Assembly: GCA_039000515.1 (NCBI GenBank)
Contig: JBCFYV010011172.1
Location: forward strand, 77,018,577-77,082,576
Source of the DNA: Timema cristinae
Lineage: Eukaryota > Arthropoda > Insecta > Phasmatodea > Timematidae
Direction: 5' to 3'
DNA: 64,000 bases
The notes under the pieces are model-generated. The model saw only the letters and a list, made by a program, of their open reading frames with translations, was not told the DNA's origin and ran no database searches. The translations under genes and the position numbers were made by a program. Each line of letters opens with the position of its first letter. Within the stretch, counting starts at the first letter, position 1. Below are positions 1 through 12,400 of this stretch, piece after piece.

Positions 1-3000
1 CAGGCACAAAAAGTCTCCTCCTCTAGAAAAAGAAAGTAAAACACTGATAAAAATATAGTTATAAAGTTATTGTATTCTGAAGCTGCCTATCCAAGCTTGT
101 ATCTTTATTATTAAATATAAAAAGATGGTTTTATGTTTTCAAGAGATGACTGGTGGGAGTATAGCTTTCTTGGAAGCAAAGTATAAAGAAAGAGGGTTAT
201 CTCAGGTTGAAATGGGAGGTGTCTGGATTTGGTTATAAACTGCTGAACAAGTTCCTACGAATGAAGCTGAGTCACCTTAGGCCTACTCTGGTGCTCATAG
301 CACGAGTCGAAATATAATTTATGTGTAAGGGCATAAAGTGCTACTGGTTTGTTTGGGTTATTATGATTGGTCTCAAGATTATGAACATCCATTCATTGTC
401 CAAGTGTTCCTGTGGTGAAGCCAAATATATTTAGCAATATAGTGGTTGAATTGTAACTGGTAAGAGAAACAACAAGCAATAATGGTCAACCTATAGCCAT
501 TGTCGAGTTAGTGTTTTACTTTCTTGTACTGATCAAGGGCCTAATGTGCACTGAAAATTACTGTGAGGTGTTTTGTTGTTTGTTTAAACTTGAGCCTTAT
601 AAATATATTGTTTTATAAGTGTGTAGGCCTTGCCCTTCTATCCTCTTTTAAAAGGTTAATTTTATAGCTATTAAAACATTGTTCCTGCATATTCTTACAC
701 GTCTGCGCTGTTAGCATGTCCTATATTTATATTGGTCTAAGCCACTGGAGGCATAATCATTTTAATGTTGAATAAGAATTTTTCTTATCTTCAATTCTCA
801 AACATCCTTAAGGATTTGAGTGATTTAAGGATTAGAAGATTAAAAGGGCCCATTCCTAGTCACAGTATTTATGTACAAATTATTATCATTTTTTATCATC
901 TCAATGCAAAAGCATTCACTAAAAAAATTACCCTCTAATACAGTTGTTCAAATGTAATAATAAATAGGCTACTAAAGAAAATAAGAATAAATCACTAAAA
1001 CAAATGGAACCTTAAACCTCACCAGCACTAACAAAACACTATTCAACCAAGTCTAATACTATCACAAGGCAGTTCTAAGAAATCCTATATCTACAAACAA
1101 CACCGTAAAGAATAGTCACAAGTTTTTGATGAAAAATTACACTTAATTTTGTAAAAAAACAACTTAATATAGATTAGGCCAATTTTTTGTTTACTTTTAT
1201 GCATAGTTTCATATATTCAAATCATATTTTGAAAAGGTATATTTAGGTACAGCCCTGATACTATAATCAAATTGATTTTTTTTAATGGGAGAGCATGAGC
1301 ACAGGAATCCAACCCGAAGCCATAAAATTTGGATTTGGCATGCAAAGCCAAAATGTACGGGTTAAATTTATGTGTCATAGTTATAGTTTTTTTCAAATAA
1401 TAAAAAGTATTTAACCAGACAAATTTAAATTCTGCTTGATAGGATAAGGGTTCCAAATAAACTAAAAAAGATGACAACAATTAATTTTATTTGTAATTTG
1501 ATATTTCTCAAGTGCATATTTATTGTTAGAATAAAAATAAGTGCATTAATTATAGATACTGGTAAGATCACTGGGGTTTTTTTCCTAACTATTTACACTC
1601 CATTACCTTGAAATGTAAAGCTTACCTTGAAAAATTACACTATTGTAAGCTACTCAAATATGTAATAACAAGTGAATAGGGGTGTGCAAAGGTTTGAAAA
1701 CTTCATCTTTTATTCAAGAGTAAAATTCCTGATTTGACAATTACAAAGCTTGAAAAAAAGAAAGTTAAAACACATTTAAGTTAATCTTTTAGATTTTCTG
1801 GTGTAATTTCCATTACAAATTAGTGTTAGTGGAAAAAAATCTGAAATAATTATATTACAATTTGTGATTACTTAATTTATCATTTTAATACGAAATATAT
1901 TATGTTTGTAATTTAGCATTTGGTAAATTATATTTAATACCCAAATTTACAGAGTTATGCAAAGTATAATATTTTTCATCCAACATTAACCATTATTTTT
2001 TTAAATATTCAATTGGGCTTTGGGAATATCTCATATTATATGATTTGACTTTGCTTCGAATTGAAAAAATGGACTTTGCACATTCCTTAAGTGAAGCATT
2101 CTACTTTTCAGTGTAAACAGAGTGTACATATCGATTTTAAAAAACGTTTGATGTATATCTGTTATTGAATATATTTAGACTATTTTTTAGCAATCACAGT
2201 AAAATTAACTCCCCCACATTTCATAAAAAACTTGAGACTCTATTAAACATAAAATATCACCCCTGGCTGGAAGATGGTTAAAAGAGTGAAACCTAATAAG
2301 GGCAAATAGTGATATCACAGTCTAGTCAAGGATCGGCAACAATTGCTTTATATATACATTTTTATAAACAAGCTTCAAGGAAACCTGCATCGAAATGCTC
2401 ATGATAAGAGTGTGATAGCAATCTTGACTCTCACCCAGGATGGTGGGGTCCACTCTCCACTGAGCACAATCAGGTACAAATACAAGGAACAATTAAAGTT
2501 AAAAACTGCAGTAATAAAACTAGAGTTACCAAAACTTTAAACTTGAATCTAGATTCTAAACTAAAACTAGTACTTAAACCTAAACTAAGTTTTATAATAA
2601 AACTTACAAGGATGTTGTCAGTTTGTACTTTAAAATATCACAATAGTTAGAACAAAAATTATTTTTCTTAGAGTTATCAATCAGCCATTTTTTCAGTGAA
2701 ATGTTTAAAAAAATATTTACCTCATTATTGAAATAAAAAAGTGAAAAACTTAAAATAATAAGGAAATATTTATTTTCAAACACTAATTAATGAATTGCCT
2801 AGCATGAGTTCATATTTCACTGGTCTATCACCTTTCGTACAATGTGTGTTGCTCTGTGTATCGGGAGTGGCTTAGATACATAATTCAGTTAAAAGTCAAG
2901 AGACAACATTATTGTTCAAAATTCATTAAATAAAAGATAGTAAAAAGTAAACAAATTTTAAAATTAAATCAAGATGCATGTAGTCATATTATTTAATATT

Positions 3001-3270
3001 GGTTTTGTAAAAATCAGACAACTGATACTTTAATTTGGGTAGCATCTGGTCAGGATGTAATCAAATTCAAGAGTTACTTTAATAATAATGGTATGGCATA
3101 GGCTCTTAACATACAAAAGAGTATTTAAATATGAATCACTCTCCTTCCACACATGTAAATTACTACTCAAAACTAAACATTTGTTAATGTTAGTTGATAT
3201 TTAGTAATATTAAATGTAAAATTAAGAGAGAGGGAGCGAGGAATCCGGTGTCACACAGTCAGCTATTTAC
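1..3270 (-). other. Intron sequence downstream of exon 12 (gene continues outside the window)
   Basis: AT-rich DNA with no exon I could support. The donor GTAAAT directly after 3271 shows the gene goes on, so the next exon must lie below position 1 or be too short to see. It contains a hAT-like short element near 1.7-2.1 kb. The small open frames here lack coiled-coil composition and splice signals. Confidence 0.6.
1677..2087. mobile_element. hAT-like non-autonomous element, copy A
   Basis: Starts TAGGGGTGTGCAAAG and ends CTTTGCACATTCCT, so the ends are inverted repeats of a hAT-like type. The flanks CAAGTGAA and TAAGTGAA look like an 8-bp target duplication with one difference. The interior is AT-rich and non-coding. 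The second half, reverse-complemented, matches the first part of the element at 8349-8704. Confidence 0.55.
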
Positions 3271-3471
3271 CTGGTCGGCATGCTGTCTCCTAACAGCGGA
3301 CAGCTGGCCAGAGAATTGCTTTTGTAACTCTGCCTCTCTGAGAGTAAAGTGACTCTTTAGGTGCCTCTTGAGGCGGGTCACAGCCTCTTCATGAGTCTGC
3401 TCTAGCTGAGAGCGGAGCTCATCAAGCCGTTCTTGGTCCGAGACGCTCAGCACACATGGAGACTGGTGAAC
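3271..3471 (-). CDS. AKAP9: AKAP9-like exon 12
   Basis: A 67-codon exon, phase 0 at both ends, acceptor TTATCCAG at 3472 and up, donor GTAAAT at 3270-3265. The translation contains [20 protein letters not shown] and then [19 protein letters not shown]. This resembles the human AKAP9 stretch EAELERLRTQLLFSHEEELS, which lies several hundred residues into that protein, so it is colinear with the upstream exons. It is high in Glu, Arg, Gln and Leu with heptad spacing. It is the last exon visible in the window. Confidence 0.85.
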
Positions 3472-6400
3472 CTGGATAAGGTGGGAAACATATCGTGAGG
3501 CTATTTGTATTTGCTGTGCTGATGATACTTTTCAGAATGTGCAGCAGCCCAGCCTTAATATTTATTAATATCTCCATAAAATTGACTTAAATTATATTTT
3601 TATACATAGCGACCAACCATTTGAATATATATACAAAATTGATATTTATCTTCACTTGCAAAATTAGTCTAACTTCTCTACCTAAAGTCAATCAATAAAA
3701 TCACCCACACTTGTCCTGACAAAGGAAGAAATCAATAAGAGTTAAGATATTATTTTTAAATCAAATAGTAAATAATGTTTTAAAAGAAAAGATATTGAAT
3801 ATATTTTATTGGTCAAATAGAGCTTACCTTATTTACTTCGGCCTGGAGCTGCCAGTGTCTGACGTGGAGGTCCCGGGAGCGGATTTCGGCCTCAAGAGAC
3901 AGCTTTTGTAACAGTAGCTGTTCCTCTTGATTCTTCAGTTTGTCCTCAATCTCCTGCAGGTTTAATTCTAATAAGGCTTTTTGACGTGACAGCTCCTGGG
4001 AAAAAAAAAAAGATCAAAATTATCTTAAATTAGCAGCATGAAACAATTGTTGAGTCCTGTGAGAACATAAACTCAAATTATAAGCCAATTTAAAGAGTAA
4101 AATTAATGAAGTTTTGCCCCTTAATTCTGTCGGTAAAGTAATCTTCCTATTAAGCTAAGAATTCCAAGCTCAATAATTCTCAGTATGTCTGAAAAATTAA
4201 TCATTGGTGAAATTAGGGAGTTCTCTTATCACAGTGATGAATTAATAGTCTGTGGAAAGAGATTTTGGTTTGTTCTAGAATTAAGTTAGATTGTAAGCTG
4301 TGTGCCGATATAAGCTAAGTCAATTTAAAAAGTACACATTAAATGCTCCAGATATTAAAATAAATGGTACAGAACTATGCACGGACTTTCTCGCTCAAAT
4401 GTTTCAAAATGGAGATATTTACCAAAAATTCGTGATATATGTAAAACGAAATAATATACACTAGCAAACCCAAGCATAACTTGCACTATATTTATGTAAA
4501 ACTTTTTTTTTATTCCCAGTTTTAAATTTTATAATTTTAGTTTTAAAGAATTAATGTCCTCATTTGTATGTTTGGACCGATAAAAAAGAGCAATAATAGG
4601 TCCACAAGGGTCAACACTTTGTGTTAAAATTTTGACTTCTGGTTAAAATTCTCGACATTTTATTAGATGGTGCAAATGTTCATGCCATCGCATTGCTATT
4701 AAATTCCTAATTTATAAATTTTGACCAATAAAAAATGTAAATATTGACTATCGAGTCTCAATTGGAGATAGATCCTTGTTGTAAAAACATTTCCCTTAAG
4801 AGGTTTAAGGAAAAACAACATAATTTTTTTTAAAGATACTCATATTTAATTACTCTATGGGATTGGAAAATTATTTCGTTAAAACTTAAATAGTATTTCT
4901 TTACAACTAAAGCTTACAAAATTGTATTAATATATTTGCCAATATCTCAGAAACTGTTGATTTTATAAAAAAAATCATACAAAAGTTTTTTTTATCTCTA
5001 ACAGAATTACAATTTTACAATGAAAAGTTATTTATTATCTTAAATAGTTGCAGAGATACTGAAGTTTCTGCTTCTGTAAAGTACCCTAAAAGCCATTTTC
5101 ATGAGAAAATGAAAATAGCCAGTTTATTTATTATCTTAATCAATGCCTAGATAAGAATTTTAATCAAAATCGTTGGAGCCGATTTTGAGAAAATTGATTT
5201 TTCTCTTTTCATCCTTTATTAAACTACTCTTAATTATAAGTTTAAACAGACACACGACATTGCAAAGACCACTTTTTAGGGTTCGGGGGTCATGAGACAT
5301 CAACAACCATCAACATTTCAGGTTAGATTTTTTTATGGTCGTAATACTGTACTTTTTGTGTTCGAAAAGTTAAAAAATATATATATTTGCTTATAGCTTG
5401 AAAGTTATTGGTTTTATAAAAATAGGTTTCAAATTAAATATTTGTATTATAAATAGACCTACAAATTTGTAATCATAAAGTAATTTCATATCTCAAATAG
5501 TTTAGGAGATATTATATAAAAACGATTTGATTAAATTTTATATCTAAACACTGTTTTATCATTATAAACATGATGGAAATTTTAATTTTATCATGAACAT
5601 GTGTTTATTTGTTTTTACACTTTGACAATATTTGCTAGATCGCCTATATAGGGAGCCTACTACATGAGCGCACCGGCAAAATGTTCCATCCCAACTTGTT
5701 TATTCCCTCTGACACATAATCAAGCATGGGGCCCTGTGTTGCCACACTGTTTGCACACCCCTAAGAGCGGCCAGAGGTGTCAGTCTTACTAGATAGGACC
5801 ATAGTGTAAATAGTCAAAGTAAGCTTGTGACCTTTTAAAGTAAACTGAGTGTTCATCTCACACACAATAATACCACCCCAGTTCCCTGTTGCTCTACAAT
5901 TTGTGTCCTAGTGTTTTTTTGTTTATTTGTCTAATAGTTATCTCCCTAATGTATCCTCTTTGTTTTACAACACAATATTTAACAAGAGGGCAGACAGAGT
6001 TCACCTTTTGAATGTCATCTTTCTCCATCAACTGATGCTCCAATGAGTTCAGTCGAATCTGGGTTGTTTGGAAGACAGCACGCTCCTTTTCCAGAACATG
6101 CTCCAAAGCTTCTTTTTCCTGTCAAAACAATAAGGTTATTTTAAGTGGCATTGAAAGAGTGGAATAAATTGTAGCTAGGTGGAAAACATTTTTCTATCTA
6201 GACCTTGGAAGCTTGAGGTGAGTCACATATATCCAATTTCAAAGTAATTTAAGCATAAAATTCTAACATTTCTTTTTATACCGATCAACTCGAGGATCTA
6301 AACCTAGAATAGTGAATATTCTACCCCTATATTTGGACCTTCTTCCTCTCCACTATAACGCTATAATGCCTCCAAAATGTTCCAAGTGTATAAACCAAAA

Positions 6401-9400
6401 GGGTAGTAAGATGCGCTGCTAAAAAAATAAAAGAAGATATGTTCCATTTGTTACTGACGCGTCAAATGAATTTTATAAGTTACCAAAAAATTATTTAAGT
6501 AATCTATGTTCTGCTTAAAACAAATCCATAGAGATGAAACTCATTTAGCTCGGTATAGCATCACTAACCTTGAGCTTTCGGATAAGTTCCTGTTTTTGCT
6601 GCCAAAGCGTCTCCTGCAGCAGACCAGTAGAACCCAGTACTTCTGTCAGGCCAGCGTGTTGCTCACGGTATGCAGACAATTCTGCTATCAGCTCATTCTG
6701 GTGGTCAGATAGCTGACTCAATTTAACTGTTTCACCTGCATCTTCCCCACCGTGCTGGAGAAAATATAATGTACAGTGGTGTATTTGACCAGTTCAGACA
6801 AGATCTGTCGAAATTATAAAGGTTTTCTTGAAATCAAATAATTGAAATAATTTTCTTGCCCAAAATTCCAAAACAATATGAATAAAATATTCACCAAATC
6901 TTTGAATACATATTCTCCTTTATGCATAGAAACACATCAGTAGGTAGTTTGATTAGTGAACAATAAAATGCAGAGAAATAACACTTATATGTCAACGTGC
7001 AAAGACTTATTAAAAGACTTTAAAAAGGATATTAAGAAAAAGAATAGCAGAAATGTGTAGAGAGGAGCAGCATGGGTTCTATTTCAGGGAAACTAGTTAC
7101 AAAATGGCCATAATAATGGCTGCTGTTCCTACCAGGACCTTTTCTTTCTCCAACAACCGAAAGCTATAAAAGATGTGATAAAGTGGGTTTTCAAGACTTC
7201 CTCCTTAGCGGGCAGAAAGCCCCAAGTGGTCGCCAGAGGTTAGCAGGCACCCAAACAACACATACATGTACCATGAAAAGAAGCATCCCTCTATCCCCCA
7301 TCTGCCAAGCTGATCTGAAAATAGCTTACAAAGGTGCCAACCTTGCAGCTTTCCTAGAATTCAACATCACACAATGGAAATAGATCTCTAGGACCTTTGT
7401 CTTCACGATTTCATGGCCACATACAGATATAGCTTTGTTGACAATTACATCATAATTGCCCTTGAATGAGTCATCTCACCGGTACAACCATTACCTCACT
7501 CAGGACACCCCTTCACTACACGAAGATAGGAGGCAGCTCTGCTAAGCCCAGTTAATATACAATTCACAATCTAGAAGAAATGGTTGCTGCACTAGACATT
7601 AAACAATAAATGAAAACCAACGGGTCTGTAATCCCACCCTCTTTTCCCTCACCACACCACATTCCCCACCACTCCAATTCTGGAAATGGCTCAGAATCTG
7701 ATGAAGACTCAAACAATGTCTTTGGAGTACCTGTGCTCGACACCCCAGCAGAATTTACTTTGTATGACGTTGATGCCCCCCATAAATTATGCTGAAAAAC
7801 TGTTCCTTCTCTTCCTTGGGCATACCACTATGACCATTTAATGCTACGTCTCAGACCTCGGATAGGATTACAATAGATGGTGTTCCATTAGTCCGTCCAC
7901 TACATTATCCCTCTTGCCAGCAGTAGAAGTGCTATGTACCATTACAACATACACTCTTTTCATAAAAATCAACTCATTTGCGCACACATGTTCAAGTTTT
8001 GTGGAGTTTACATTTAACTACAAAAATAGGAAGTATTGCTTCACCTATCTGCCCATGGCAATGGCATCCTCCATGCTCCAACTAATCACTATCAAAGCCC
8101 TTGAGGAAGTTTGTAAATGCCTTCCCTCCATCAATACAGTGGACTATCTCGATGATCTATTGTTCTTATCACTTAAAAATTCCAACTTGTACAAGGTCCC
8201 AACAATGCTAGAGGAAATGGGACTAAACCTCAACCTGGATAATTCCACCCTGGCTCCAGATCATCTCATAACATACCTGGGTTTTTGACAGCAGAACCAT
8301 GCTATATCAAACATAACCCAAAGGAGGGTTGAATATTATCAACATCAGTAGATGTGTGCAAAGTACACTTTTTTCAATTTGAAGTAGAATTGGATGATAT
8401 GAGATATTCCCGGAGCTGAATCGAGGCTCAAATATTTAAAAAATGTTTAATGTTGGATAAAAGATTATTATACTTTGCATAACTATGTAAATTTTGATAT
8501 TAATTTACAAAATGTTATAGTTCAAATATAATTAATATATTTTGTCTTATAATGAGAGACTAGAAAATTTTAAAAACTTAACTTTATATATATATTTGTT
8601 GAAGCTTCGTAATTGTAGAATCCAGAATTTTACTTTCGAATATAAGTCGAAACAAACAAATATTCAAGGGGAGGATGATATTTTCAAAGTTTCACACACC
8701 TCTATTTGTCAGCTCCAGTCCCTTGGTATGTGAGATATCAATAGGGTAGCAGGCTTCATCTCATGGTTGGCCTTTAACCTCAAGTAGCCGAGTTTTATAA
8801 CTGCCAGAGTTCACAGAAGAATGGGTCATGACATTGAGATCATAGCTCTTTTATCCACAGTGGATAACCTGATCCTGCGGGAAGATTTCTGGACCCCAAG
8901 TCTGGCTCTAAACAGACACTACATCAACATCCCTAGCTGAAGATATCCCAGACTGACAACTGCAAGAGTCAAGAAGATCGACTCCCCCATGAGGATCAAA
9001 CAGGCTGAGACGCTAGTGGTCTTGTTGGGCCTCTATTGGAGACAGCTGAAGGTCAATGCCTCCCTTGCCTTAGGAAACCGACAAGACCAGGTTAGGTATT
9101 TCATCTGGCAAAGGTCTGGTCTTCAACAACCTGGACCTACACAAGACATTTATTCATGTCATAGGGTTTTTTCAGGGACAAGCTTCGAAAAGATTTCTGG
9201 ACCCCATCAGACTACAACCCCACAGATGTAAGCTCTGCAACAATGCTGTTAGAAGACTTAGGGATAAAGTGTAAACTTCCCCTAAGTTTACATTTAATTT
9301 ACTATTGTCACAGTGTAAATTTTAGAGAAAATAAAGAATTTGTGATAAATAAAATGATAGACCAGTAGGAAAATAGTAGAGCACAAATAAAAGTAAAAAC

Positions 9401-12400
9401 ACTAATACAATTTTACACAGACTTCAATTTATCAATGCTATTATAGCATCTTCCTCAGGAAATAGTAGTAGTAGTAGTATTATAATTTATCGAAAATTGA
9501 CAATTCAGCAGATAAATGAGATGAATTGTATTTGCGGATTTTTTTTATAGGGTAGAACTTTCCACCACTGAAGGTGAGAAACCCTTTGTTTATTTCAGTT
9601 ATAATGTAGTCAACATGTTTCTGCCAAGTTTCAAAACTTTATAAAAATGTTCTGTTAATAAAACCTTATTTCCCTAGACTATTCAACAAGAGTAGTTTGA
9701 TGATGGATTTAATATTTTCAACTAGACATCTTATTAATAAGACATATTGGTATTAAAGGGACCTGATAATGGCATTTGTGGATGTGGAAAAGGCATACAA
9801 TAGTGTGTGTAGAAATAAAGTTTGAAAAGCAATGGAGGAATGGTTATTAGTATAAAGAGTATGTATGATAAAGTAAGTTGTGAAAGATGAGGAAAGGGTG
9901 AACGGAATGGTTTCAACTAGGGCTGGGCTGATGCCGATAATCAATATGATTTATCCAAAAGGCCTGTATTTGCACAATCGGCCAAGGCTAATCGGTTTTT
10001 TTATCATGCAGATATTTTACGCCGATAATTCAAAATCTATAGATATATTTTAAATTCTCACGTCATGAAAATATAATTCATAGTTCAAACAAAAATATTT
10101 AAATACACTGCCTTGCAGGTAAACACAAATTCCTCAATTCTACGTTAGATATGTTATCTCATAGTAAACAACAACAAAAACCAAATAAGCCATTCAATTT
10201 TATTTAACTTGAGGCTTATTTCAAATTATGAAATACTTGATAAAGTTATGAGAGATAAAGATTTCCTCAAGTAACAAAGTTAAACACTATCAAAAAAATT
10301 ATAAGGGGCCAGTAAGATTTTATTTGTTGTGGATTTATAAAGAATTAAATATATATCATATTGTTAGGGATGGACAGGAATTACTTTTTTATTTCAAGAC
10401 AGAAACGGGACAAAAATTAGTCAAAATATTGGGATTCAGGACGGAACGAGAAATTTAAAATTACCCTTTAGAATTATCTTAGATTTAAACTATATTGATT
10501 TCTAAATTAATATGGTAAGACTTGTTAAAGCTATAATATTATTAAAACCCACTTCGGTGGCTGTATGGTCTAAGGCACCTCTCTCTCAATAGACTAGACT
10601 ACCAATGACAGGGATATTTAATTTGAATTTGGCCAGGTGTATTAAGTGTGATTTTTCCTAAATGGTTTCCCCCTGTATCCACGCAAATACAGGTACACCT
10701 CTAAATTCAATCTTCCTCATTCCTAAAAAAAAAAAAATCCTAACACACTAGTGTAATCAGTAAATAGGTGTATAACTGGAGCAAGTAATAAGACCCGATG
10801 CTAAAAAAAATTGCTAAAGGTGATTAAAAATAAAAAACATAATGAAATAAATAGAATTGTGAGTAGGGATGTGTTGTTCATGAACGAACGAGTCAATATG
10901 AACGAAGAGTAAAAAGAATGAACGATCCGGAACTTGGTTTAAATGAGCCATCGTTCATTTTCTATCTCTGTCTACTCTCTCAGGGGTTTTGTTTAATGTT
11001 CGGTTCAACTCGGTTAGCCTCGGTTATCAGCACATTGCTTCCACATGTTCCTTTTCAAACCATTATTTTGCTCTGCATTTTACCAACTCACCAATAGTCT
11101 CTCTTCTCGCTTATTTGTCCAAACAATGGATCAAGGTCAGTTGATTTTCCACCATTCATTTACTGCTCTTCTCTCATTCTCGTTCATTCGTAAATTGGAT
11201 GGATCAACGAGTGACCGGAGAGCTAGTCGTTCATTGGGTCTTCTCTTATTATCGGTCAATCGTTTATTGAATGGATCAGTGAGTGAGCGGAGGTTCAGTC
11301 GGTCACCATTTTTCTATCACTCTCGTTCATTTGTCAACTCTATATTGAACGGATCAGTGAGTGAGCGAGGTTAGTTGGTCATCATTTTTCTATCGCTCTC
11401 GTTCAATTGTTGAATCTACAGAACATTTTAGTTAGCTCTTGACTTGATCTTGGATTGTAATTTAGACGTTTAATCATTTTAATTATTTTTTTCAACTGTT
11501 TATATTTTTAACAATCGTAATATTTATGTGAATTGTGATTTAGGTAGATCATAACATAGGTTTTTGTGATTCTACATAGCAGTCCATCATAATTTACTTA
11601 CAAAATATTAATATCATAGAGAAACAAGTGGTTTCTTTAAAAAGAAGTATAATAAAGAGGCATCACCATTTTTAAACAGTAAGCTGATCTTTTTAATAAA
11701 AATTTAAATGATGTTAAGGAAAAATAACATTGTTTTAACTACATTTAAATAAAAACTTCCTTTAAAAAAAATTTAATGAACATTGAACTGGTCAAATGAA
11801 CGGATCATTGAGCTGAACCAGATCCAATGAATCGTTCATTTAAAAGAACCATTTTGCCCATCTCTACGAGTGAATAGCATTTTTTTTTATCAAATCAAAT
11901 TTAAAAAAATTGAATATCAAATAGTACAATTAATAATTGATTTTATTACATTTTTGATGGAAATTATTTTTATTAGTTAATTTCTGTTGAAAATGGTATT
12001 TCATATTTAATTATTTGCATAGGTGAAAAAAATACTACAAAACATAATTTTTGGCACGTTTTAATTTGCTCTAAGTTGGAACTCCAAAATATTATTTAGG
12101 TTTAAAAGTTACTTTCTAAATTTCTCTGTAGATTTGACACCCCTTATACACTACTCCATCTGGCCTGGCAACAGACATGCTGAACCTTCATAAATGGTTG
12201 ACCTTGGAAAGCTATTCCCTTTTACCCCTTCATCTCTATTCTGCATCCCAAAAGATAGAAGAATATATCAGTCCTCTAAATCTTTCAAGCTCTTTCACTT
12301 GCTGAACCCAACAAATCACTGTTGATAGACAGAGCACATTAAGTCACACCCTCCCAAACTTGTTTCTCTACAAGCCACCAAGTTTGCACTTCCCACTTCT

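Noticed and set aside
1217..1480. 87-codon minus-strand frame as the next exon of the gene
   Set aside because: Not coiled-coil in composition and lacks suitable splice sites; typical of AT-rich intron.
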